A program made the position numbers and the translations under genes. This document shows positions 1 through 7,893 of a DNA stretch of 64,000 nt, piece by piece. Under the pieces are notes generated by a model, which saw nothing but the letters and a program-made list of their open reading frames with translations, had not been told where the DNA came from and made no database searches. Source of the DNA: Fontivita pretiosa (GTDB lineage: Bacteria > Planctomycetota > Phycisphaerae > Tepidisphaerales > Tepidisphaeraceae). The stretch spans positions 4,464,001 to 4,528,000 of the forward strand of contig NZ_CP191258.1 of the NCBI RefSeq assembly GCF_050410795.1. Direction: 5' to 3'. The number at the start of each line of letters is the position of its first letter. Position 1 is the first letter of the stretch.

Positions 1-733
1 CCTTGACCGTCTGGGGCGAAGGCAGCACGGCGCGGCCTTCCCGGTTGACGATCGGAACGGCCTTGAGCTTGTCGCGGTTTTCAGCGTAATAGGCATATCC
101 AAAGTAGCCCAGGGCATTGGGGTCCGAGGCGATCCCCTGCACCAGCACGTTGTCATCCTCGGAGGCGGTGTAGTCCCCGCGGCTGGCTTTGCTCTTGCCG
201 ACGATCGCCTCGGTGAAGTAGTCGAATGTTCCCGAGTCGCTGCCCGCGCCGTAGAGCTTCAGCGGGGCCTTGGGGAAACTGCTGCGGATCTGATTCCAGT
301 TGGTGATTTTGCCCTGCGCGTCGGGCTGCCACATCTTTTTCAGCTCCTCGACAGTGAGCTGATCGACCCAGTTGTTGGCGGGATTCACCACCACGGTCAG
401 CGCGTCGAACGCCACGGGGATCTCGATGAACTTGATGCCCGCCTGCCTCGCCTGATCGATCTCCGACTGGAGGATCGGGCGTGAAGCGTCGGAGATGTCT
501 GTCTCGCCGCGAACGAACTTCTTGAATCCCCCGCCCGTGCCGGAGATTCCCACCGTCACCTTGACCTGCGAGGCGGACTTCTGGAACTCCTCGGCCACGG
601 CCTCGGTGATCGGATAAACCGTGCTGGAGCCGTCGATTCGGATGATCGACTCAGCCCGGGCCAGCGGAGCCAGGCCAAAAGCGGCGGCGACGAGCATCGC
701 GGCGCAGGCGGCATTGCGAAGGATGTTGAGCAT
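1..733 (-). CDS. pstS: Phosphate ABC transporter substrate-binding protein, PstS family (3' end cut by window)
   Basis: The minus-strand frame stays open from an ATG at 733 to the window edge, giving 244 codons of a secreted solute-binding protein. The first 27 or so residues are a signal peptide (hydrophobic core, AxA-type end before ESIIRIDGS). The mature start IRIDGSSTVYPITEA and the later GISGTGGGFKKF and GADSDSG-like segment (GAGSDSGTFDYF) are the phosphate-contacting motifs of the PstS/PBP-like-2 family. It would bind phosphate outside the membrane for a PstCAB importer, whose genes would lie left of the window. An AGGAGA ribosome site lies about 9 nt before the ATG, which fixes the start. 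What is missing is only the C-terminal part. The family is clear; exact substrate (phosphate versus another oxyanion) is inferred. Confidence 0.9.
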   Translation of the reverse strand, partial: MLNILRNAACAAMLVAAAFGLAPLARAESIIRIDGSSTVYPITEAVAEEFQKSASQVKVTVGISGTGGGFKKFVRGETDISDASRPILQSEIDQARQAGIKFIEIPVAFDALTVVVNPANNWVDQLTVEELKKMWQPDAQGKITNWNQIRSSFPKAPLKLYGAGSDSGTFDYFTEAIVGKSKASRGDYTASEDDNVLVQGIASDPNALGYFGYAYYAENRDKLKAVPIVNREGRAVLPSPQTVK

Positions 734-904
734 CGACAGTGTCTCCTTTCGAGTATGCTGTGCCGCGGCACGCTATGCCCCGTGTGTTAGCATCGTGTGA
801 AGAACCCGTTAGCGGTGGTGGAAATCTTACTGCCTGGGCGGGCCGCCGGCCTGGCGGGTAGAATAGGCATCTGGCTGCTCAACCATCAATACCAGGGAGA
901 CATC

Positions 905-1321
905 ATGTTCCGCATCCGGTCGTTCATCGGGAGCTTTCCGCTGCTCGTGGTTGTGGTCTTGGCGCTGGGTCTGTCGCTGGCCGACCCGTTCGAGTCAACC
1001 CGCTGGAAGATCAAGGCCGTGCCGGACGACGATGCCCGCCAGGCCAAAGCCAAAGAGTTCGACGATGTTATCAGCTTCAAGGGCAGCCAGTTCAGCAGCG
1101 AGTACCTCGGGAAGCTGGGTTTCAAGCCCGCGCCTTACGAAGAGGACACGCGTCGATTCGGTCCGGCGAACTTCTCGGCGGAACAGACCAGCCAAGCCGA
1201 GGGCAAGGTGCACTGGAGCGGCACCGTCACCGCCGCCACGATCAATGGGCAGCTCAAGTGGACCAGGAAGGATGGGACTGAGCTGAACTACACGTTTCAG
1301 GGGGAGAGATTGCAGAATTAG
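905..1321 (+). CDS. Small membrane-anchored or secreted protein of unknown function
   Basis: A 138-residue protein starting at the ATG at 905, chosen because an AGGGAGA site lies just upstream; the frame is open further left, but without a plausible start. Residues about 9-25 form one hydrophobic segment (SFPLLVVVVLALGLSLA), a signal anchor or signal peptide. The rest is a soluble domain of about 110 residues rich in charged and aromatic residues, with a C-terminal beta-rich part (VHWSGTVTAATINGQLKW, TELNYTFQG). I do not recognise a named family. It is divergent from pstS and is followed by a separate promoter-like region, so it looks monocistronic. Confidence 0.75.
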   Translation: MFRIRSFIGSFPLLVVVVLALGLSLADPFESTRWKIKAVPDDDARQAKAKEFDDVISFKGSQFSSEYLGKLGFKPAPYEEDTRRFGPANFSAEQTSQAEGKVHWSGTVTAATINGQLKWTRKDGTELNYTFQGERLQN

Positions 1322-1364
1322 CCGCCACGGCGCTCCGACCATGTGTCTGTGGGAGCATGGCGCT

Positions 1365-1392
1365 TTGGTTGCGCGCGCCGTTCGGCTATGAT
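1365..1392 (+). promoter_or_regulatory. Candidate sigma70-type promoter of the corrinoid methyltransferase operon
   Basis: TTGGTT at 1365-1370 and TATGAT at 1387-1392 are separated by 16 bases, about 64 bases upstream of the first gene of the run. The -10 matches consensus at five of six positions, the -35 less well. No other sequence in the 134-base gap looks better, and I see no cobalamin or SAM riboswitch core here. Confidence 0.4.
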
Positions 1393-1455
1393 TTCATCAG
1401 GTCCATCAGCGAAACGGTTGCACAATCCTGCCACTGGATGACCGATCCGTCGTGA

Positions 1456-2544
1456 ATGGGCTCCTTCGAGGAGACGGCGATGCTGCCTGCACAATGGGAG
1501 ACGTTCAAGCGTGCCGCGCGTCTGGAAACGCTCGATAAAATCCCCATGGCATTGATAATCGACAGTCCCTGGATTCCCGGATACCTGGGAATCTCCCACC
1601 TGGACTATTACCTGGACCCCGAACTGTGGTTCCAGTCCAACCTCAGGATCATGCGCGAGTTTCCGCAGATCATCTTCGTTCCGTCCTGGTGGGTGGAGTA
1701 TGGCATGGCCGCCGAGCCGTCGGTCCTGGGGGCCAAGATCAAGTTCTGGATGGACAACACCCCCAGCGAGTACCACCGCCTGGACCGGCTGGAGGACATT
1801 GATCTGCTGCCGGAATACGAGGTGGAGGCCGACGGGTTCGCCGCGTTGACGCTGCATCGCTACCGGATGCACCGTCAGCGGATCCTGGATCATGGATACA
1901 TTCTGCCTTTCGTGACGGCGCGCGGCCCGCTGTGCACGGCGGGGTTCGTTCGCAGCACCACCAACCTGATGGTCGATCTGGTGGAGAACCCCGAAGGCGC
2001 GCACAAGCTGATCGACCTGTGTACACGCGTGGTGATCGACTGGCTCAAGGCACAGCACAAGGTGCTCGGGGACACGGTCGAAGGGCTGTTCCTGCTGGAC
2101 GACATCGTCGGCTTCATCAATGAAGAGCACTACCGCGAGTTTGCCCATCCGTACCTGAAGCGGATCTGTGATGCGTTCCCCCAGCACTGGATCAAGTTGT
2201 ATCACAACGATGCCGAGATCGACGCCTGCCTGGATCACCTGCCCGATTGCGGCTTCCATGTGCTGAACTGGGGCAAGCAGAAGGACATCCGCGAGGTCAA
2301 GCGGCGGGTGGGCGATCGCATGTGCCTGATGGGAAACGTCAATCCGCTGGAAATCGGCGTCCGCGGCACTCCCGAAGAGGTCAAACGCGCGACGCTGGAG
2401 TGTCTGGAGGGCGGGGCCAGCGACGGCAAGGGGATGATCTTGTCGGTCGGTGGCGGCACCAGCCCCGGCATGCCGCGGCAGAACATCCTGGCGATGCTCG
2501 AGGCGCTGGAGGAATTCAACGGCAAGAAGTTGGCCCAGGTCTGA
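1456..2544 (+). CDS. URO-D superfamily corrinoid methyltransferase (MtaA/CmuA-like)
   Basis: A 362-residue protein with the uroporphyrinogen-decarboxylase fold as used by MtaA/CmuA methyltransferases. Typical features are the central strand with TARGPLCTA, the helical segment ending in LFLLDDIVGF, the HNDAEI turn (Zn/substrate region), and the C-terminal KRRVGDRMCLMGNVNPL and GMILSVGGGTSPGMP segments. Family members move a methyl group between a small donor and a cobalamin protein. The gene is first in a seven-gene run and sits 44 bases before the corrinoid protein, so it is the likely substrate-specific methyltransferase of the chain. It is not a heme-pathway HemE, because the context is corrinoid. 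A start at the internal ATG 1480 (MLPAQWET) is possible. The methyl donor cannot be read from sequence. Confidence 0.85.
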   Translation: MGSFEETAMLPAQWETFKRAARLETLDKIPMALIIDSPWIPGYLGISHLDYYLDPELWFQSNLRIMREFPQIIFVPSWWVEYGMAAEPSVLGAKIKFWMDNTPSEYHRLDRLEDIDLLPEYEVEADGFAALTLHRYRMHRQRILDHGYILPFVTARGPLCTAGFVRSTTNLMVDLVENPEGAHKLIDLCTRVVIDWLKAQHKVLGDTVEGLFLLDDIVGFINEEHYREFAHPYLKRICDAFPQHWIKLYHNDAEIDACLDHLPDCGFHVLNWGKQKDIREVKRRVGDRMCLMGNVNPLEIGVRGTPEEVKRATLECLEGGASDGKGMILSVGGGTSPGMPRQNILAMLEALEEFNGKKLAQV

Positions 2545-2588
2545 ATGGAGGACGGCCCAGCGACTGGCTGGCCGCAGCGGAAATAGCC

Positions 2589-3563
2589 ATGCCCGATTAC
2601 GCCCTGATGAACCAATGCCTGTACGAAGGCAAGGCCAAGGAAGTCGAGCAGATGACCAGAGACGCTCTGGCGGAAGGCCGGCCGGTGCAGGAGATCCTCA
2701 ACGAGGGACTGATCGCCGGGATGAGCGTGGTCGGCGAAGACTTCAAGCACAACATTCTCTATGTGCCGGAGGTGTTGATCGCGGCGCGCGCGATGAAGGC
2801 GGGGATGGCGGTGCTCAAGCCTTTGCTCAGCGCCAAGGACAGCGGCACGAGGCGAGTGGGCACACTGCTGATGGGGACGGTGCGCGGCGATCTGCACGAC
2901 ATCGGCAAGAACCTGGTCTGCATGATGGCCGAGGGCGCCGGATTCGAGGTGCATGACATCGGGGTGGATCAAAGCGTCGAGAAGTTCATGGCGGCGGCGG
3001 ACCGGGTCAAGCCGGACATCATCGGGATGAGCGCGCTGCTGACGACGACGATGACGTACATGAAGACGGTGATCGACGGATTTCGCTCGGCAGGGCGGAC
3101 GCAGATCAAGTTCGCCGTCGGCGGGGCGCCGATCAGCCAGATGTTCGCCGACGAGATCGGCGCCGATGGATACGGGCAGAACGCCTCGGCGGCGGTGGAC
3201 CTGTTTTTGCGACTGGTCGGCGCCGCCAACGCCCCCGCCGAAGCGAGTCTTCCTGGGCCTGCGTCGTCGCCATCATCCCCGCCAACTGGGCGAGCGGGAA
3301 CGCGAACCACCTACAGGATTCTGTACTGGCAGGAGTTCCCCTCGCAGATCCGGGCCGAGGACGATGCGGGAAATGAAGTGAACCTGGAGCTTGGCCCGAA
3401 GGTAACGGCGATGATCGACGCGGCGGCGCAGAAGCGCGGGCTGACCGATTCGGACTCGTACACGGCGCAGTGGAAATGGTCCGACGAGCAGCAGCGACCC
3501 GGTTCGGCGCAGGAGGTGGCCGAAGCCGTCAAGGCCGAACTGCTCAAGGCGGTGAATGGATGA
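2589..3563 (+). CDS. Corrinoid (B12-binding) methyl-carrier protein with an extra C-terminal domain
   Basis: A 324-residue protein. Residues 1-85 are the four-helix cap domain of MtaC/MetH-type carriers, and residues about 88-215 the Rossmann cobalamin domain. DLHDIGKN at 101-108 carries the axial His103; MSALLTT and VGGAPIS complete the DxHxxG...SxL...GG signature. It would shuttle the methyl group as methyl-cobalamin between the methyltransferase before it and the homocysteine methyltransferase downstream. Ordinary carriers end near residue 215. Here a linker rich in Pro and Ser is followed by about 95 residues (TYRILYWQEFPSQI ... LELGPKVTAMIDAA ... AQWKW). These resemble, from memory, the short proteins labelled 'virulence factor' that are encoded beside corrinoid methyltransferases. 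The start at 2589 is the first ATG after the gap. Confidence 0.92.
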   Translation: MPDYALMNQCLYEGKAKEVEQMTRDALAEGRPVQEILNEGLIAGMSVVGEDFKHNILYVPEVLIAARAMKAGMAVLKPLLSAKDSGTRRVGTLLMGTVRGDLHDIGKNLVCMMAEGAGFEVHDIGVDQSVEKFMAAADRVKPDIIGMSALLTTTMTYMKTVIDGFRSAGRTQIKFAVGGAPISQMFADEIGADGYGQNASAAVDLFLRLVGAANAPAEASLPGPASSPSSPPTGRAGTRTTYRILYWQEFPSQIRAEDDAGNEVNLELGPKVTAMIDAAAQKRGLTDSDSYTAQWKWSDEQQRPGSAQEVAEAVKAELLKAVNG

Positions 3564-3610
3564 GCGGGGCTGGATGGTGCCCACAGATGCGGGCCAGGCG
3601 ATGAGCTGAT

Positions 3611-5257
3611 ATGCCGGTGTTGATGACCATCAACGGAATCCAGACGCAAGTGCGTCCGGGGGATCTGCTGTTTGACCAGGCCGAGCGCGTGGGCGTGCGG
3701 GTGCCGACCTCGTGCCAGAAAAGTGGCAAGTGCAAGGAGTGCGTGGTCGAAGTGAACGGGGGGATGGATCTTTTGTCGCCGCCGACCGAGGCCGAGAAAC
3801 ACCTGAAAGGCAACTTCCGTCTGGCGTGCCAGTGCCGCGTCATCGCCGACCAGGGGCAGATCCGCTGTCACACGATGCGTCGCGGGCAAATGCGCATCGA
3901 GCGGCACGCTCTGGGGCTGCCGACCAGCGGCAGGCCGATCCCGCTGGATCCGTGTGTGACCCGCGACGGAGATCGGATCCTGATCGACGGGGTGGAGATC
4001 GAGCGATCCACCGGGCCAATCCACGGCATCGCGCTGGACCTGGGCACGACCACGGTGGTGTTGCGGCTGTTTGATCTGGAGACCGGCGAGATGATCGCCG
4101 ACGCATCGTTCGAGAACCCGCAGCGATTCGGCGGGTCGGACGTGATGTCGCGCATCCGCTACGACACCGAGCACGGCGGGAAACTGCTGATGCGCACGCT
4201 GGCCGGATACCTTTCGCACGTGATCGAGGCGTTTCCCGTCGATCCCAGATCGATCTATGAAGTGGTGGTTGTGGGCAACTCGACGATGCGCGATCTGTTT
4301 TTCCGGCAGAGCGTGTATTCGATCGGGCAGCATCCGTATCGCTCGATCACTGAGATCGAGATGATGCAGGGCAAGCGGAGCTCGACGAGCCTGAGCGACA
4401 CGGGCAGACGATGCCTGCTGCCGATTCATCCCCGGGCACGTGTGTGGGGCGCGCCGATCATCAGCGGGCACGTGGGTGCCGACGCGGCGGCGTGCATGCT
4501 GGCGGTGGACCTGGCGCACGAGGAGCGGCTGGTGGCGATCATGGACATCGGCACCAACACCGAGCTGATCGTGGGCAACCGACACCGTATCCTGGCCGCG
4601 TCGTGTCCGGCCGGACCGGCGTTCGAGGGAGGCGCGATCGCCTGCGGAATGCCCGGGCTGGATGGCGCGATCGAGGACGTGAGCATGAACGGCGACGGGA
4701 CCTTCCGCCTGGGCGTGATCGGCAATGGCCCGCCACAGGGAATCTGCGGCTCGGGCCTGGTCGATCTGCTGGCCGAGCTTTTGCGCACCGGGCGGATGAA
4801 CCCGATGGGGCGGTTCGAGGATGGCCTGGATCGCGTCGTGCTGGACGCGCAACACGGGATCTATTTCCTTGAGAGCGACGTGAACGAGCTGGCGCAGGCG
4901 AAGGCCGCCAACGCCGCCGGACTCCAGATCGTTTTCAGCAACTACGGAATCGACTTTGACGACGTCGAGGTGTTCTACCTTGCCGGGGGGTTCGGCAAGC
5001 ATCTGAAGATTGAATCGTCCAAGCGAATCGGGCTGATTCCAAACATCGACGACTCGAAGATTGTGCAGGTGGGCAACGCGGCGATCGAAGGAGCCTGCAT
5101 CGCGTTGCTCTCGAAGACCAAGCGTCAGGAGCTGGAGCAACTGGTCAAGCGGGTTGAGCATTGCCGACTCGAGACGCATCCGCGGTTTTTCGACTACTTT
5201 GTGGAGGGTTGTCAATTCAAGCCGCTGGAGACGGCGCGAGCGCACGTTGCCGGTTGA
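3611..5257 (+). CDS. RamA/RACo-like reductive activase of corrinoid proteins (2Fe-2S ferredoxin + ASKHA ATPase)
   Basis: A 548-residue protein that would reduce inactive Co(II) corrinoid back to Co(I) using ATP. The N-terminal 85 residues form a plant-type ferredoxin domain with Cys35, Cys41, Cys44 and Cys73 (CX5CX2C...C) for one 2Fe-2S cluster. Residues from about 135 onward are the DUF4445/ASKHA-type ATPase: ALDLGTTTVVLRLFD phosphate-1 loop, VVVGNSTM, the second nucleotide loop AIMDIGTNTELI, and the C-terminal VFYLAGGFGKHL. The N-terminal cluster type is that of RACo rather than the C-terminal 4Fe-4S type of methanogen RamA. It lies 47 bases after the corrinoid carrier. An internal start at the ATG 3623 is possible. 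Confidence 0.92.
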   Translation: MPVLMTINGIQTQVRPGDLLFDQAERVGVRVPTSCQKSGKCKECVVEVNGGMDLLSPPTEAEKHLKGNFRLACQCRVIADQGQIRCHTMRRGQMRIERHALGLPTSGRPIPLDPCVTRDGDRILIDGVEIERSTGPIHGIALDLGTTTVVLRLFDLETGEMIADASFENPQRFGGSDVMSRIRYDTEHGGKLLMRTLAGYLSHVIEAFPVDPRSIYEVVVVGNSTMRDLFFRQSVYSIGQHPYRSITEIEMMQGKRSSTSLSDTGRRCLLPIHPRARVWGAPIISGHVGADAAACMLAVDLAHEERLVAIMDIGTNTELIVGNRHRILAASCPAGPAFEGGAIACGMPGLDGAIEDVSMNGDGTFRLGVIGNGPPQGICGSGLVDLLAELLRTGRMNPMGRFEDGLDRVVLDAQHGIYFLESDVNELAQAKAANAAGLQIVFSNYGIDFDDVEVFYLAGGFGKHLKIESSKRIGLIPNIDDSKIVQVGNAAIEGACIALLSKTKRQELEQLVKRVEHCRLETHPRFFDYFVEGCQFKPLETARAHVAG

Positions 5258-5302
5258 CCGAGCCGCCCGCCGGGCGGGCCGTGGCCGGCCAGGTTGCATC
5301 GT

Positions 5303-6592
5303 ATGTTCGAGTTGATCGACCCATCTCCGCAGGTACAGGTTGATCCGGCGGAGTACGCGCGGCTGCTGGGATATCCGCGCGGACACGTGCTGGAAGGGCG
5401 CGCCAGGGAGCTGGCCGGCTGGGTGCGCGCCTGGTACGCGGCGCATGCCAGGCCGTGGGTGTACGCGCGAGCGGCCGAGCGGGTCGAAGTGATCAATGGC
5501 TCAGTCCTGATCGACGGGGTGAGCTTCACCAGCAGCCGGCTGGGACAGATGCTTCACGATGCGGAGGCGCACGGTGCGATTCTGGTGGCCGTCAGTGCCG
5601 GAGCTGAGCTTGAGGCCGAGGCACGCCGCGCCTGGGAGCAGCACAGGCCCGACGAATACTTCTTCCTGGAAAGCTACGGAGCGGCGGTGGTCGAGCACCT
5701 GGTGACCACCACAGGCGCGCGGCTGTGCGGCTGGGCCGAGACCGCCGGGCTGGCGGTGCTTCCGCATTACAGCCCCGGATACAGCCAGTGGGATGTGTCA
5801 CAGCAGCCTCGATTGCTCGAGCTGATCAAGAGCAACTGGACGCAGCGGATGCGGCTGGAGCTGGATGCGCTGCCCAGCGGGATGCTGCGTCCGAAGAAGT
5901 CGTTGCTGGCCGTGTTCGGATTGACGCGACAGGTGAAGCGTGTGCGGCAGCGGCTGACGGAGCTGGTGCCGTGCCAGAGCTGCTCGTTCGGGCCGTGTCA
6001 GTTCCGGCGGGCGCCGTACCGGGGCGTGCCTGACTTTTCGCGTCCGGAGATTCCCTTGCCACAAGTGCCGCCGGCTGCTGCGTCGCCGTTGCGACGGGAT
6101 GCCCGATACATCACGCCGACCAACGCCCTGGCCCGCTGGGCGCAGCAGCGGCTGAGCCTGAGCGACCTGCCCGATGGCACGATCCGGGCGCAGTTCGTTT
6201 ATGAGGGCACGACCTGCACCAACATGGGGCGAAAGTTCAAATTTCATTATGAAGTGCGGCTCGGCCCGGCGGAACAGGGGTATTTGATCCTTCAGCAGCG
6301 CTGCCTTCCGGCGCCCGGGGATGAGGGGCACCGCTTCATGTGCCGCTACCTTGAAGACGGCCAACGGTTGCTCGACGCGATCGCGCAGGATCAGCCGCTG
6401 CTTGGCCAGCCTTTGGATGCGGCGTTGAATTGGCGGCGGGAACTGGACGCGGCGGGGTGTTATTGTGAGCCGTCGCGGCGGCTGCACAAATGGGGGCTGG
6501 TGCTGGAGACAATACACTATGCACTGGTGCAGCGAAGCGCCGGGACAGAATCAAGGCACAGCGCAACAGAGATCCGAACCACGGAATCATGA
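5303..6592 (+). CDS. Methionine-synthase activation-domain-like protein (MetH reactivation homologue)
   Basis: A 429-residue protein starting at ATG 5303; a TTG nine bases upstream is the alternative. The central part (about 60-240) resembles the AdoMet-binding activation domain of cobalamin-dependent MetH: an alpha/beta core (GAILVAVSAGAELEAEARR) and the loop YSPGYSQWDV, which corresponds to the MetH RxxPGYP loop that holds AdoMet. The segment VPCQSCSFGPCQFRR adds a CxxCxxxxC cluster, seen in stand-alone activation proteins and able to bind metal or Fe-S. The role inferred is reductive methylation or repair of the carrier corrinoid, alongside the ferredoxin ATPase. The C-terminal 150 residues I cannot assign. 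It overlaps the next gene by an ATGA junction. Confidence 0.8.
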   Translation: MFELIDPSPQVQVDPAEYARLLGYPRGHVLEGRARELAGWVRAWYAAHARPWVYARAAERVEVINGSVLIDGVSFTSSRLGQMLHDAEAHGAILVAVSAGAELEAEARRAWEQHRPDEYFFLESYGAAVVEHLVTTTGARLCGWAETAGLAVLPHYSPGYSQWDVSQQPRLLELIKSNWTQRMRLELDALPSGMLRPKKSLLAVFGLTRQVKRVRQRLTELVPCQSCSFGPCQFRRAPYRGVPDFSRPEIPLPQVPPAAASPLRRDARYITPTNALARWAQQRLSLSDLPDGTIRAQFVYEGTTCTNMGRKFKFHYEVRLGPAEQGYLILQQRCLPAPGDEGHRFMCRYLEDGQRLLDAIAQDQPLLGQPLDAALNWRRELDAAGCYCEPSRRLHKWGLVLETIHYALVQRSAGTESRHSATEIRTTES

Positions 6593-7500
6593 TGAAAAAG
6601 CCACTACTTGAAGCGATCAAGGACAGGCCATTGCTCGGCGACGGGGCGATGGGGACGCAGCTCATGCTGGCGGGGCTGGAGCAGGGACACAGCGGCGAGC
6701 AGTGGAACCTGACGCATCCGGATAAAGTCCTGGCGATCCAGCGCCGCTACGCCGAGGCCGGCTCCGACTGCATCATCACCAACACATTCGGCGGCTGCCG
6801 GATCATGCTCAAGCGCCACGGGCTGGCGGATAGGGTTGTGGAAATCAACAAGGCGGCGGTGGACATCGTTCGCCGCGCGTTTGGCGATCGCCAGGGGTAC
6901 ATCCTGGGCGACATCGGTCCGTTCGGCGGCTTGATGCAGCCCTATGGGGACATTCCCGAGGAGGAGGTGCGCCAAGCCTTCAATGAGCAGGCCCGGGCGC
7001 TGGTCGAAGCCGGCGTTGATGCGATCATCATCGAGACGATGACTTCGCTTGAGGAGCTGTTGCTGGGCATCGAGGCGGCCCGGGCGGCGGGAGCGCCGTG
7101 CGTGATCGGCTCGATGGCCTACGATGTGACGCTGGATGGCTCGACGTTCCGGACGATGATGGGTGTGGATCCGGAGCATGCCGCGCAGTTCATGGAGGAA
7201 CACGGCGCCGACATCGTGGCGCTGAACTGCGGCACGGGAATGGACATGAACCGCGCCCGCGAGGCGGTGCTTCGCTACCGCAAGGTCACCAGCCTGCCGA
7301 TCATGGTCCAGCCGAATGCGGGACAGCCGAAGCTGGTCAACATGAAGGTCACCTACGACCAGTCGCCTCAGGAGATGGTCAAGGGCGTTGTGCCGCTGCT
7401 GGAGGCTGGCGCAAACATCATCGGCGCCTGCTGCGGCAGCACGCCCGAGCATATCCGCGCGTTCCGCCAGGCGATGGATGAGTATCTCGGTCAAAGATGA
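6589..7500 (+). CDS. Zn-dependent homocysteine S-methyltransferase (BHMT / MetH N-domain type)
   Basis: A 303-residue TIM-barrel protein of the homocysteine-binding family. GDGAMGTQL near the N-terminus and TNTFGG are typical. The three Zn-binding cysteines are present: Cys214 in LNCGTG and Cys281/Cys282 in GACCGSTPEHI. The domain alone is the length of the Hcy module of MetH or of BHMT. In this cluster, which lacks a methyltetrahydrofolate-binding domain, it is the probable final acceptor step: methyl from the corrinoid carrier to homocysteine, making methionine. Two adjacent ATGs (6589 and 6592) overlap the upstream stop, showing translational coupling. A folate-independent use of another methyl donor such as betaine cannot be excluded. 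Confidence 0.9.
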   Translation: MMKKPLLEAIKDRPLLGDGAMGTQLMLAGLEQGHSGEQWNLTHPDKVLAIQRRYAEAGSDCIITNTFGGCRIMLKRHGLADRVVEINKAAVDIVRRAFGDRQGYILGDIGPFGGLMQPYGDIPEEEVRQAFNEQARALVEAGVDAIIIETMTSLEELLLGIEAARAAGAPCVIGSMAYDVTLDGSTFRTMMGVDPEHAAQFMEEHGADIVALNCGTGMDMNRAREAVLRYRKVTSLPIMVQPNAGQPKLVNMKVTYDQSPQEMVKGVVPLLEAGANIIGACCGSTPEHIRAFRQAMDEYLGQR

Positions 7501-7517
7501 ACACGGGGAGCCAGGAC

Positions 7518-7853
7518 ATGAAAAGCAAACTCTGCGACGTCAACGAATCGGCGAAGCAGAAGCTGCCGCAGTTCACCGATGACCGATCGGGGATCGGCGT
7601 GCACTATGTGGATGCATATCTGAAGCCGATGAATGCGACGCTTCAGGACGGGACGATGGTCAAGTGCAAGCGTCGTGGGCTGAAGATCACCCTGACGGTG
7701 GGAACAAAAAAGGGCGAGGGGCTGATGCGCCGGCTGGAGTTCGGCCCGGATCCGGTGGCGATGCTGGATGCGGCGTTGCAGGAGGCGGCGCGGGCAGCGG
7801 GAGTGAGCCTGACGGTGGAGAACGGGGCCATCTGGGTCGATCCTGGCACCTGA
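7518..7853 (+). CDS. Small conserved-looking protein of the corrinoid operon, function unknown
   Basis: A 111-residue protein from ATG 7518, 17 bases after the homocysteine methyltransferase and 40 before the GH115 gene, so almost certainly co-transcribed. No membrane segment or signal peptide. The C-terminal half (RRLEFGPDPVAMLDAALQE) resembles part of the extra C-terminal domain of the corrinoid carrier in the same operon (LELGPKVTAMIDAAAQK). This suggests a shared small domain present once as a fusion and once free. I infer an accessory role in the methyl-transfer complex; there is no direct evidence for activity. Confidence 0.7.
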   Translation: MKSKLCDVNESAKQKLPQFTDDRSGIGVHYVDAYLKPMNATLQDGTMVKCKRRGLKITLTVGTKKGEGLMRRLEFGPDPVAMLDAALQEAARAAGVSLTVENGAIWVDPGT

Positions 7854-7893
7854 GGGGTTGCCGCGGGAGGCCGCGCGCGGATGATGCACAGCG

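Noticed and set aside
1322..1455. Cobalamin or SAM riboswitch before the corrinoid operon
   Set aside because: No B12-box-like or SAM-riboswitch-like core is recognisable, and the gap is too short for a full cobalamin riboswitch plus promoter.
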